Positions 36,477-44,310 of a stretch of 56,485 bases of DNA are shown one piece after another. The translations under genes and the position numbers were made by a program. The notes under the pieces were generated by a model. That model was not told where the DNA came from and did no database searches. It worked only from the letters and a program-made list of their open reading frames with translations. Where the stretch lies: positions 80,676 to 137,160 of the forward strand of contig CAMBZU010000001.1 in NCBI GenBank assembly GCA_945872355.1. Reading direction: 5' to 3'. The DNA comes from Chitinophaga pinensis. Its GTDB lineage: Bacteria > Bacteroidota > Bacteroidia > UBA4408. Within the stretch, counting starts at the first letter, position 1, and the number at the start of each line of letters is the position of its first letter.

Positions 36477-37244
36477 ATGAAAATTAATTTATTAAGCAAG
36501 AATAATTGCAAGCATTTCATTTTCAATTTATTTTATTTGTTATTATTTGCAGGTATTTTACAACTTCCATTTGGATGCAAAAAAGAAGAAGTTAAAACAA
36601 TTGAAATTCCCCAATATGATTCAATTGTTGATGTTGAAAACAATCATTATAAAGTTGTAAAAATTGGTAATCAATGGTGGATGACAGAGAATTTAAAAGT
36701 AAAATCATTCAATGATGGCACACCAATGCGTAATGCTGAGTCGGATATTATGTGGAAAGCAGCTGAATCGGCCTTTTGCATTTATAGAAATGATTTGAAT
36801 GCACCAGGCTTACTTTATAATTGGTTTGCAGTTAATGATACGCGTCAAATAGCACCCAAAGGATGGCATGTTGCTACAGAATCAGATTGGCAAATTTTAG
36901 AAACATATCTTGGAATGCCTTCAGTAGCTATTTCAAAAATTGGCTGGAGAGGAGCTAATGAAGGAAGCAAATTAAAAGCGGAAGGTAAAAAAGGTTGGTT
37001 AACAGAAACTGATTTTTGGCCCACTAACGAAAGCAGATTTTCGGCGCTTGCAGGGAGTTGTAGAAAGCAAGATGCAGTTTGGGGAGATCCTGGTTTGTTT
37101 CAAACAGGGTTTTGGTGGACTGCCACAGATTATAAAGAAGGAAAAGCATATTACAGATATCTTGATTGTAAAAGCAATCAAATTTTTAGGCACTACGATT
37201 ACAAAAACTGCGGGTATAGTGTACGCTGTGTTAAAAATGAGTAA
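36477..37244 (+). CDS. FISUMP-domain envelope protein, possible lipoprotein
   Basis: 255 residues from ATG 36477 (a GTG three bases earlier is possible). The N-terminal hydrophobic stretch ends in LPFGC, a weak lipobox that would make Cys about 34 the lipidated residue. The rest is a FISUMP (Fibrobacter succinogenes major paralogous) domain: YKVVKIGNQWWMTENLKVK, APGLLYNWFAVND, APKGWHVATESDWQILE, FSALAGSCR, FWWTATDY and GYSVRCVKNE. These are surface-associated proteins of unknown function in this phylum. It follows paralogue 3 by 6 bases, within the same operon. Confidence 0.85.
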   Translation: MKINLLSKNNCKHFIFNLFYLLLFAGILQLPFGCKKEEVKTIEIPQYDSIVDVENNHYKVVKIGNQWWMTENLKVKSFNDGTPMRNAESDIMWKAAESAFCIYRNDLNAPGLLYNWFAVNDTRQIAPKGWHVATESDWQILETYLGMPSVAISKIGWRGANEGSKLKAEGKKGWLTETDFWPTNESRFSALAGSCRKQDAVWGDPGLFQTGFWWTATDYKEGKAYYRYLDCKSNQIFRHYDYKNCGYSVRCVKNE

Positions 37245-37339
37245 TAATTTGTTTCTTCTAAAAAGAAATTTTCTAGCATAAACAATTCTAAAAATTCAAT
37301 ACTTAATTAAATTACTCATTAGTTGCGCGTAGTATAAAA

Positions 37340-37693
37340 ATGGATAAATTAAATTATTTTACAGCCCGTCAAAATGTAATTGGAAAAACCAGCAACCTAT
37401 TGGGAACACCATTGCGCGCGGCCATTCTTGAAGCTATTGCGATCGATAAAAGTTGCTTCGATAATGAGTTTTTATTAAAACATCAAGTAAGTTTAAATAT
37501 TTTAAAAAAGAATGTTAGAGCCCTTAATAAAGGAGGATTAATTATTCGATATGCTGTTGGTAGAAATAAGGCCAATATTTATAAAATTAATTGGGAGAGA
37601 TTAAAAGAATTCAAAGTGCTTTTCGATGAATTGTACTATGATATTAGGGTTTATCAAGACAAGGATATTACACTCGGAATTAAGAGGAGATAA
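37340..37693 (+). CDS. Winged-helix DNA-binding protein
   Basis: 117 residues, soluble. A helix-turn-helix/winged-helix pattern occupies about residues 20-85: GTPLRAAILEAIAIDKSCF (helix 1), EFLLKHQVSLNILKKNVRAL (helices 2 and 3) and a wing GLIIRYAVGRNKANIYKI. Closest in layout to ArsR/MarR-type regulators; there is no sensor domain or metal-binding Cys cluster. It sits between the FISUMP gene and the second beta-helix gene and is a candidate regulator of the surface locus (inference). Confidence 0.55.
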   Translation: MDKLNYFTARQNVIGKTSNLLGTPLRAAILEAIAIDKSCFDNEFLLKHQVSLNILKKNVRALNKGGLIIRYAVGRNKANIYKINWERLKEFKVLFDELYYDIRVYQDKDITLGIKRR

Positions 37694-37715
37694 TCCTAAA
37701 CATAATTTGCCACAT

Positions 37716-37732
37716 TTAACATTCTCTTAACC
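37716..37732 (+). promoter_or_regulatory. TTAACA-N5-TTAACC direct repeat
   Basis: Two boxes with an 11-base period, 130 bases before the second beta-helix gene, matching the pair at 28726 upstream of the paralogous gene. A weak -7-like CACTTTTG is at 37808-37815. Confidence 0.35.
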
Positions 37733-37861
37733 ATGAGGTGCTTTTATGGTTATGTTATTATAAAGATATCGTAACGCTAACAGCGCATTTTAATCAAGCT
37801 GATAATGCACTTTTGCTACGAGAAAAAACTAATCCTTAATTAATAATTAAAAATCAAAACA

Positions 37862-39574
37862 ATGACAAAAACAATGACCAAAATTTTAGCAATTGCTGCT
37901 ATTATTTCTGCTGCTGCAACTAACAGCAGTGCTCAAAACCAAAACAATCTTGGTGCAGATTGTGGATGCCCACCAGTGAACACAAGACCATTGGTTGACC
38001 TTTCAACATTAGCAACAGGTGGTGTTTTAAATGCAACAAACACTGTGTTAACTTGTAACAATAACTATTTAATTAAAGAGAAAATTTATGTGCCAGATGG
38101 TAAGTCAATAACTATCAATCCAGGAACTGTAATTTTAGGTCGCGATTTAAATGCACCAGGTGCAGGTGTTGCTTCAGCGCTTGTTATTGAAAGAGGTGGT
38201 CAAATTATTGCTGCAGGAACTGCAACTTGTCAAATAGTATTTACTGCTGCTGCTGATATTTTAACTGCTGCACCTGATAATGCTGCCGACAACATTTTAG
38301 GTAACTACACAAATGCTTCAGGTGCGCCAAATGGTGGTAAATGGGGTGGAGTTGCTATTTGTGGAAAAGCTACAAATAACTACAAAAACGCTGCTGATGC
38401 AACTGCTTTAGGTTTGCCTGCAAATAACAATTCAGGTCTTCAAATTGCTACTGAAGCTTCTGGTGTTGCTGCTATTGAAGGTATCTCTAATGCAGAGGCT
38501 GATATCAGAACATGGTTTGGTGGAACAGATGATAATGATAATTCAGGTATTATGCGTTATTGCTCAATTCGTCATGCTGGTGATATTATTGTTGCTGGAA
38601 ACGAGTTAAATTCATTAACCTTAGCATCTGTTGGTCGCGGAACAACTATTGATCATATAGAAATTGTTTCTGGTGCTGATGATGGTGTTGAACTTTTTGG
38701 AGGTACAGTTAATCTTAAGTATATCTCTATGATATTTGGTGATGATGATGGACTTGACTACGATGTTAACTGGAGAGGAAGTATTCAATTTCTTTTTAGT
38801 TTAAACAGACAAGGAACAGGTGAAACTTTAACTGATCATGGTATTGAAGCAGATGGTGATGATGGAAGCACTAACGTATTACAACGTTCTCATCCAAAAA
38901 TTTACAATGCTACATTTATTGGTAGTAATCAATCTATTTTAACAGGTGATAATACTGGTGATGGTGGTGCAATCTTTAAAGAAAGATCAGAAGGTGAATT
39001 GTACAACAGTATTTTTGCTAACTATAACAGAGGTATTATTATTGATAAAGTTAAAACATCAAGAGCTGGTGGTCCAAATAATGAGTCATACCATAACTGG
39101 CAAACTGGTTTTTCTACAAGCGGTACATTGTTAATTGGTTGCAATACTTTTGTTAACTGCGCTAATCCTTTAGTTATTGAAGATAATGCTGCTTATACTA
39201 ATTTAGTTGCTGCGCCAGATTTAGCTAAATTTTCAGCTGATGGAAACGTAAGTGTTGCTTCATTACCAGGTTTTGATTTCGCATATACTATGACTTACGC
39301 AACAAACGTAGTTACTGATAAATATGATGCAGTTCCTGAGCCATTAGTTGCTACTACATGTTCTTCTCCAGTTGACGGATTCTTTACACCAGCAGCTTTT
39401 AGAGGTGCATTTGAGGCAGGTAAAAAATCATGGTTATCTGATTGGGCTATCTTAAATATCATTAACGCAACCAGTGGAATTGTTCCTTGTCCTACAGACG
39501 TTAACAGCGATGGTACAACCAATAATGCAGATTTCTTGCAATTACTTGGTGAGTTCAACCAATCTTGCGATTAA
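37862..39574 (+). CDS. Secreted right-handed beta-helix protein with dockerin-like C terminus
   Basis: 570 residues. Signal peptide about 1-25 (ending SSAQ). Beta-helix repeats at about 60-500 with KIYVPDGKSITINPGTVIL, ALVIERGGQIIAAGT, NDNSGIMRYCSIRHAGD, DHIEIVSGADDGVELFGGTV and MIFGDDDGLDYDVNW. It is a paralogue of the minus-strand protein at 26955. The C terminus differs: instead of a T9SS domain it ends in a single EF-hand/dockerin-like unit DVNSDGTTNNADFLQLLGEF followed by NQSCD. Codon choice is more biased than in neighbours (many GGT, GCT, AAC), which suggests high expression. Confidence 0.82.
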   Translation: MTKTMTKILAIAAIISAAATNSSAQNQNNLGADCGCPPVNTRPLVDLSTLATGGVLNATNTVLTCNNNYLIKEKIYVPDGKSITINPGTVILGRDLNAPGAGVASALVIERGGQIIAAGTATCQIVFTAAADILTAAPDNAADNILGNYTNASGAPNGGKWGGVAICGKATNNYKNAADATALGLPANNNSGLQIATEASGVAAIEGISNAEADIRTWFGGTDDNDNSGIMRYCSIRHAGDIIVAGNELNSLTLASVGRGTTIDHIEIVSGADDGVELFGGTVNLKYISMIFGDDDGLDYDVNWRGSIQFLFSLNRQGTGETLTDHGIEADGDDGSTNVLQRSHPKIYNATFIGSNQSILTGDNTGDGGAIFKERSEGELYNSIFANYNRGIIIDKVKTSRAGGPNNESYHNWQTGFSTSGTLLIGCNTFVNCANPLVIEDNAAYTNLVAAPDLAKFSADGNVSVASLPGFDFAYTMTYATNVVTDKYDAVPEPLVATTCSSPVDGFFTPAAFRGAFEAGKKSWLSDWAILNIINATSGIVPCPTDVNSDGTTNNADFLQLLGEFNQSCD

Positions 39575-39611
39575 TAAATAGTAATAATCCATTCATTATA
39601 AAATTTAAAAT

Positions 39612-42600
39612 ATGAAAAAAATACTAATCATGCTAATGCTTGTTGCTATTGGAAGTTTTTCCTTTGCACAAGGATTAGATAATATAATCGTAGAAAAGTA
39701 CTACGTTTCTAATGCAAATGATGCATCAGGAAGCGCAGGTGCTTTGCCTGTAGGTTCTGTTACGTATAGATTCTTTGCTGATTTGGCAACAGGTTACAAA
39801 TTGCAAGCTGTATACGGTACTGCTGGCCATGACTTAAAGTTAGTGAGCTCAACTACTTTCTTTAATAATACTGATAGAGGTGCTTCTACACCTAATTGGA
39901 CTAAAGCACAAATTGCTGATAATACAGTGATGCTTGATTCTTATTTAACAATTGGTGCAGCTACAAATAACAACAATCCGGCTACTTCACAAGTAGGTAT
40001 CTTGAAAACAGAAGATAATGGTGTTGGTACTGTTGTAAATGCAAATGGTTTATTGTTAAACAACGATCCATCAATTGGTGCTTTATTAAACTCAAGAGAT
40101 GGTTTAACCAATGGTACATTGCAAGATGTTCAAATTGCTGCTGATGCAGCAACATTATTAGCAATCAATAATGTATTTGGTGATGTAAGTCAAGCAAGTG
40201 GTAGCTTTATTTTAAATAACGGTTCTATTGCTGCTATTTCTGCTGCAGGAACCGCTGGTATGTCGGGTCCAACTGCTACCAATAGAGTGTTTTTAGGTCA
40301 AATAACTACAACAGGAACTGTTCATTATGAATTGAATCTTCAAATCACTAATGATGCAGGTACTGTGGTAAAAAATTATGTGGCTTTAAATCCTACAGGT
40401 GCTGAGTTATCACTGCCAAGCTTAAAAGGCGACTTAGGTGTTGTTTTAGGCGGAGAGCCTACCTCTAATGGTTCTATCACATTTGGCTCTGTTAGTTCTA
40501 GCTCAATTCAAGTTAATTTGAGTGGAGGTAATGGTGCAAAAAGAATGTTGCTTGTTAAAGCTGGAAGTGCTGTATCGGTTAATCCTACTGATGCAACATC
40601 ATATACAGCTAATTCAGCTATAGCTTTAGGTGATCAATTAGGAACTGGTAATTGGGTAGTTTATAACGGTACAGGAACAGGTAATGTTGTTACAGTTACA
40701 GGTTTAACACCAAATACAACTTATCATTTCAGAGCAATTGAATACAATGGCGCTGCAGGTGGCGAAAACTATTTTACTACTACAACTGCTAATGCAAATC
40801 AATTAACAGCTTCTTTGGGTACTGTTTATAACTGGAATCAAACAGCTGCGGGATCTTTCAATTTTAATACGGCTGCAAATTGGACACCAGCAAGAACAAA
40901 TCCTTCACCTGATGATAGATTAATTATTGGTGCACCTGCTACATTAGCTACAATTTCAAATGTACCTGAACAAACTATTGCTACTTTACAAGTGCAAAAT
41001 AATTCAAATGTTACATTTTTTATAGATGGTGCAAGTGCATTAACAATCAATGGAAATGCTGCTACAACTGATGATTTTAGAGTAGATGCAGGTTCAACGT
41101 TAACAATTAACGGTGGTGTTGGATCATCAATTAAATTGAATAGTAACGGTGCAACAGGAAATATCTATGGTGCAATTGTATCAAATACGGGTACAAGTGT
41201 AACAGGATCTTTTACTGGTGCTGTTAGATTTAAAAGCGGTTCATCTTTCACTACTGGACTTGGTTTTATTAGCGCTCCATTTGGCGGTGTAACTGCAACT
41301 ACAAATTCTGTTTATTTTGAATCTGGTTCAAGCTACATACACAATGGCGGTGAAAATCCTTTTCAAAAATCTGCACCAACTAGTATTGTAGATTTTCAAA
41401 CAGGAAGTAACCAAACTTTTAATACATCAACTGGTTTTGAAGTAAATGGTAGAAGCTACAGAAATTTGACCATTGGTGCAATTGTTTCTCTACCATTAAC
41501 AAGTACTTTCAGTATGACATCGCTAACAGTTAATTCAGCTGCACAATTTACCATTTCGGGAACTGGAGCTTCAACAATTAACATCAGTGGAGGTATTACA
41601 AATAACTCAAACAATGCCCTTTCATTAACTGCAGGAACTGGTAACTTGAATTTCTTAAGTAGTGGTACAATAGGTGGTTCTGGAACTGGTGCTATTTCAT
41701 TATTTGGTACAGGTGCTGGTTATGTTAATGTTGCTACTGGTGTTGCTTTAACAGTTCAAAAAAGCTTGAACTTTGCTAATTTGAATTTAACTGGAACTTC
41801 TACTTACAAATTTAGCGCTGCTTCATTAACAGCTAATTTTACTGGTACTATTACAGGTACAGGTTCGTTTGTTTCTTTTGGAAATGATGCCAACTTTAAT
41901 TTTACAGGTACTGGAACTGTTGGAACATTGAAAACTAATTCTTTCATCAACAACCTTACAATTAACACACCAGCAACAACTTCAACACTTTTAAGTACAT
42001 TAAAGGTATTAGGTACAGTAACTATGACAGCTGGTACATTAAATAGTAATGGCTTCTTGCGTTTAAGTTCAAATGCAACTAGACAAGGTATTATTAGTGG
42101 TGCTGGTGCAGGAAATGTAACAGGAAATACAACTGTTGAAAGATATATGACATCATCATCATCAGCAAGCAAAACCAGATATATCTCTTGTCCGGTTTCT
42201 GGTTTAACTACCACAACTGCTTGGGGCGATGATTATGTGCTTCAAGGTTTATTTCCTTACACTTATGCAACCAATGTTGCTTTACCAACTGGAACAAATG
42301 CACCTACTGTGTGGACATACGATGAATCAAATACATTGCCTGTAACTCCATGGGAAAGTGCCGTTGGTCAATCAATATCAAATTCTTTGGTAGGATATTC
42401 TGCTACCTTGCATAATACATTAGCAAGAACTTTAGATGTTGTAGGCCCTGTAAACAATGGTTCTTTATCAAATGTTTTACCGGCAACTAATGGCGGATGG
42501 CATTTAATGGGAAATCCTTATCCTTCACCAATTAGATTTTCGCTTTTAAGAAATCTTCCTGGTCAGGTAGGATTGCAAAATGGATATTATGGATGGTCAG

Positions 42601-43475
42601 CTGCAAATAATGGTTACGGTTTTTATAACGGTGCTGCTCCAGGCTTAAGTACTTTTGGAATGACTGATACTATTTTTACATCTCAAGCTGTAGCAATTAC
42701 TACAAGTTTACCTGCAGGTGGTACTTTAATTACTGATAACACTATTAGACATGGTTCTAACGCACCATCTTTCAGTAGAGATGCGGTTGTTAAAAATATT
42801 GTTAAGTTAAATATCGAAAATCAAGATGGTGTTGATCAATTAGCAATAGGAACAGTTAATGGTGCTACTGAAAATTACAACCCTGAAATTGATATGGCTA
42901 AAATGATGGCTAACCCTAATGAAACTCACCCAGAATTAGGTATGGTTATCGACAACAGAATTCTTGCTATCAAGGCATTCGAAAATTTAATCCCTTCAAG
43001 AAGTATTCCATTGCATTTAATTGCTAAGGTTGATGGTATTTATACTTTCAGCGTGGCTGAGTTTTCAAATACTGAAAACAATTTGAATGCTTATTTGGTA
43101 GACGTTGATGCTAATAAAAAAATTAAATTAAAATCAGGTGCAAAATACAGTGTAGCTTTATCAAATTCTATTTACAACAATAGATTTTACTTAAACTACG
43201 AAAACAGTGAAGTAGCATTGTCTGATAGCCAAGTTAGTTTAAATGATGTTGACTTTTTTAATAACAATGAATCATTAAGTATTATCAACAACGGTGATGC
43301 TGCAGCTTCTGATGTTGTATTATACGATATGTCAGGTAAGCTATTGATGCAACAAGGTATTAATTTAAGCAAAGGAATTTCAACTGTTGAATTACCTTCT
43401 TTAGCGCAAGGAATTTACATGGTTAAAATTCAATCAAATAATTCATTAGTAACTAAGAAAATAATTATTAAATAA
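39612..43475 (+). CDS. Very large T9SS-secreted surface protein (paralogue 4 plus repeats)
   Basis: 1287 residues. Signal peptide 1-19 (ending SFAQ). Residues about 20-270 are the same domain as the proteins at 29768, 30909 and 35124 (LDNIIVEKYYVSNANDAS, SVTYRFFADLATGYK, NTVMLDSYLTIGAA, NRVFLGQITTTG). A fibronectin-III-like segment (VTVTGLTPNTTYHFRAIEYNG, near 365) follows. Then a Thr/Asn/Gly-rich beta-solenoid-like region (about 410-850) and a terminal module (TRYISCPVSG, WHLMGNPYPSPI) lead to a T9SS sorting domain (about 1215-1287). Size and composition suggest a filament or adhesin. Codon use is biased as in the preceding gene; the gap to it is 37 bases. Confidence 0.85.
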   Translation: MKKILIMLMLVAIGSFSFAQGLDNIIVEKYYVSNANDASGSAGALPVGSVTYRFFADLATGYKLQAVYGTAGHDLKLVSSTTFFNNTDRGASTPNWTKAQIADNTVMLDSYLTIGAATNNNNPATSQVGILKTEDNGVGTVVNANGLLLNNDPSIGALLNSRDGLTNGTLQDVQIAADAATLLAINNVFGDVSQASGSFILNNGSIAAISAAGTAGMSGPTATNRVFLGQITTTGTVHYELNLQITNDAGTVVKNYVALNPTGAELSLPSLKGDLGVVLGGEPTSNGSITFGSVSSSSIQVNLSGGNGAKRMLLVKAGSAVSVNPTDATSYTANSAIALGDQLGTGNWVVYNGTGTGNVVTVTGLTPNTTYHFRAIEYNGAAGGENYFTTTTANANQLTASLGTVYNWNQTAAGSFNFNTAANWTPARTNPSPDDRLIIGAPATLATISNVPEQTIATLQVQNNSNVTFFIDGASALTINGNAATTDDFRVDAGSTLTINGGVGSSIKLNSNGATGNIYGAIVSNTGTSVTGSFTGAVRFKSGSSFTTGLGFISAPFGGVTATTNSVYFESGSSYIHNGGENPFQKSAPTSIVDFQTGSNQTFNTSTGFEVNGRSYRNLTIGAIVSLPLTSTFSMTSLTVNSAAQFTISGTGASTINISGGITNNSNNALSLTAGTGNLNFLSSGTIGGSGTGAISLFGTGAGYVNVATGVALTVQKSLNFANLNLTGTSTYKFSAASLTANFTGTITGTGSFVSFGNDANFNFTGTGTVGTLKTNSFINNLTINTPATTSTLLSTLKVLGTVTMTAGTLNSNGFLRLSSNATRQGIISGAGAGNVTGNTTVERYMTSSSSASKTRYISCPVSGLTTTTAWGDDYVLQGLFPYTYATNVALPTGTNAPTVWTYDESNTLPVTPWESAVGQSISNSLVGYSATLHNTLARTLDVVGPVNNGSLSNVLPATNGGWHLMGNPYPSPIRFSLLRNLPGQVGLQNGYYGWSAANNGYGFYNGAAPGLSTFGMTDTIFTSQAVAITTSLPAGGTLITDNTIRHGSNAPSFSRDAVVKNIVKLNIENQDGVDQLAIGTVNGATENYNPEIDMAKMMANPNETHPELGMVIDNRILAIKAFENLIPSRSIPLHLIAKVDGIYTFSVAEFSNTENNLNAYLVDVDANKKIKLKSGAKYSVALSNSIYNNRFYLNYENSEVALSDSQVSLNDVDFFNNNESLSIINNGDAAASDVVLYDMSGKLLMQQGINLSKGISTVELPSLAQGIYMVKIQSNNSLVTKKIIIK

Positions 43476-43476
43476 A

Positions 43477-43686
43477 ATGAAAAATATGAAATTCAATTTA
43501 ACAACTTTGTTGTTTATTTTTATTGGTGTAGTTATTTTCTTGCCAGTAATGGGTCAACCTCCAGTAGGGCCTCCACCAAGTTCAACACCAATTGATGGTG
43601 GTTTAAGTTTAGTGGTTGCTGCTTGTGCAGGTTATGGCGCAAAGAAAATAAACGATAGAAGAAAAAGACAGAATAAAGTAAATTAA
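43477..43686 (+). CDS. Tiny PID-CTERM-type membrane protein
   Basis: 69 residues; the ATG is one base after the stop of the 1287-residue gene, so translation is probably coupled. It has a signal-like hydrophobic segment (about 8-26), a Pro-rich linker (GQPPVGPPPSSTP) and a C-terminal block PIDGGLSLVVAACAGYGAKK with a basic tail. That block matches the PID-CTERM sorting-signal layout: PID motif, hydrophobic helix, basic end. Such signals are thought to be handled by exosortase-like enzymes; none is in the window. It could also be a simple two-helix envelope peptide. Confidence 0.7.
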   Translation: MKNMKFNLTTLLFIFIGVVIFLPVMGQPPVGPPPSSTPIDGGLSLVVAACAGYGAKKINDRRKRQNKVN

Positions 43687-43710
43687 TTAGTTCTTCTAGT
43701 ATAATAATTA

Positions 43711-43745
43711 AGGGCTTACTTGCATTTGCAGGTAAGCCCTTTTAT
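43711..43745 (+). terminator. Intrinsic terminator ending the surface-protein operon
   Basis: A 13-bp stem (AGGGCTTACTTGC with GCAGGTAAGCCCT, one G-U pair), 4-base loop and a T-rich tail, 25 bases after the PID-CTERM gene. Confidence 0.88.
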
Positions 43746-43789
43746 ATTTATAAATTTTTAATTTATAACTCTTCTTTTAAATTGTATAA

Positions 43790-43840
43790 TACCAATGTGA
43801 TTTATAAATTATGCCAATAATTTAAAATCTTACATGGGTA
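43790..43840. repeat. 51-bp palindromic intergenic repeat, copy 3 (start of a composite element)
   Basis: Matches the 8371 copy except for one base near the right end (CATGGGTA instead of CATTGGTA). An inverted end (ATTTCACATCGGTA) closes a longer unit at 43912. The rest of the 624-base gap 43687-44310 holds the operon terminator before it, a transposase-like relic (43943-44098) and a heptamer array (44153-44306). Confidence 0.8.
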
Positions 43841-43942
43841 AATGCCGATCGGAAAAAGTTTGGGACAAATGCCGTGAAACAAATTTGAGCCATTACTTAT
43901 TTCACATCGGTATAATTCTTAATCTTCAATGAGTGCCGATAT

Positions 43943-44098
43943 TTAATCGGTAAATAAACTTCTTGGTTCTTTAATATTTTTAGGTGTAATAGACATTTTT
44001 ATGATATCGTTTAAGTAGCTTTTGTAATGATGCTTTGTCGAAACTAATTTATCAAATTCATAACGATTTATGTAATGAAGTAATTGAGCAAAACAGCC
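43943..44098 (-). pseudogene. Possible transposase N-terminal remnant
   Basis: A 51-codon open frame without a start codon reads GCFAQLLHYINRYEFDKLV followed by a basic, Tyr-rich stretch and ends LFTD. The first part resembles the N-terminal helix-rich domain of IS4-type transposases (FAQLL...EFDKLV). No other part of a transposase is present. It lies between a repeat and the heptamer array. Weak, by pattern only. Confidence 0.25.
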
Positions 44099-44152
44099 TT
44101 ATCCCAATTCAAATCTTAACAATTAAATTGCTAAAGCATCACTAGGAAGAGT

Positions 44153-44306
44153 AATCCACAATTCACATTTCAGAATTCACAATTCACAATCCATAATTCA
44201 CAATCCATAATCCATAATTCATAATTCACAATTCACAATTCACAATTCACAATTCAAAATTCAAAATCCACAATCCACAATCCACAATTCACAATTCACA
44301 ATTCAA
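44153..44306. repeat. Heptamer tandem array, 22 units of AATTCAC-type
   Basis: Exactly 22 contiguous 7-base units. The main unit is AATTCAC, with AATCCAC, AATCCAT, AATTCAT and AATTCAA variants and one ATTTCAG. The array stops 4 bases before the stop codon of the GT51 gene (44311), so it forms that gene's 3' untranslated region. Confidence 0.9.
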
Positions 44307-44310
44307 CAAT

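Noticed and set aside
41804-42214. 136-codon minus-strand frame inside the 1287-residue gene
   Set aside because: The host gene is rich in Thr/Asn/Gly codons that read as open Val/Pro-rich frames on the other strand; no independent signal.
39612-43475. Sialidase or glycoside hydrolase activity of the giant surface protein
   Set aside because: No catalytic motif is visible; composition and repeats fit a structural surface protein.
44153-44306. CRISPR array
   Set aside because: The array is a pure 7-base tandem repeat with no spacers, so it is a satellite and not a CRISPR.
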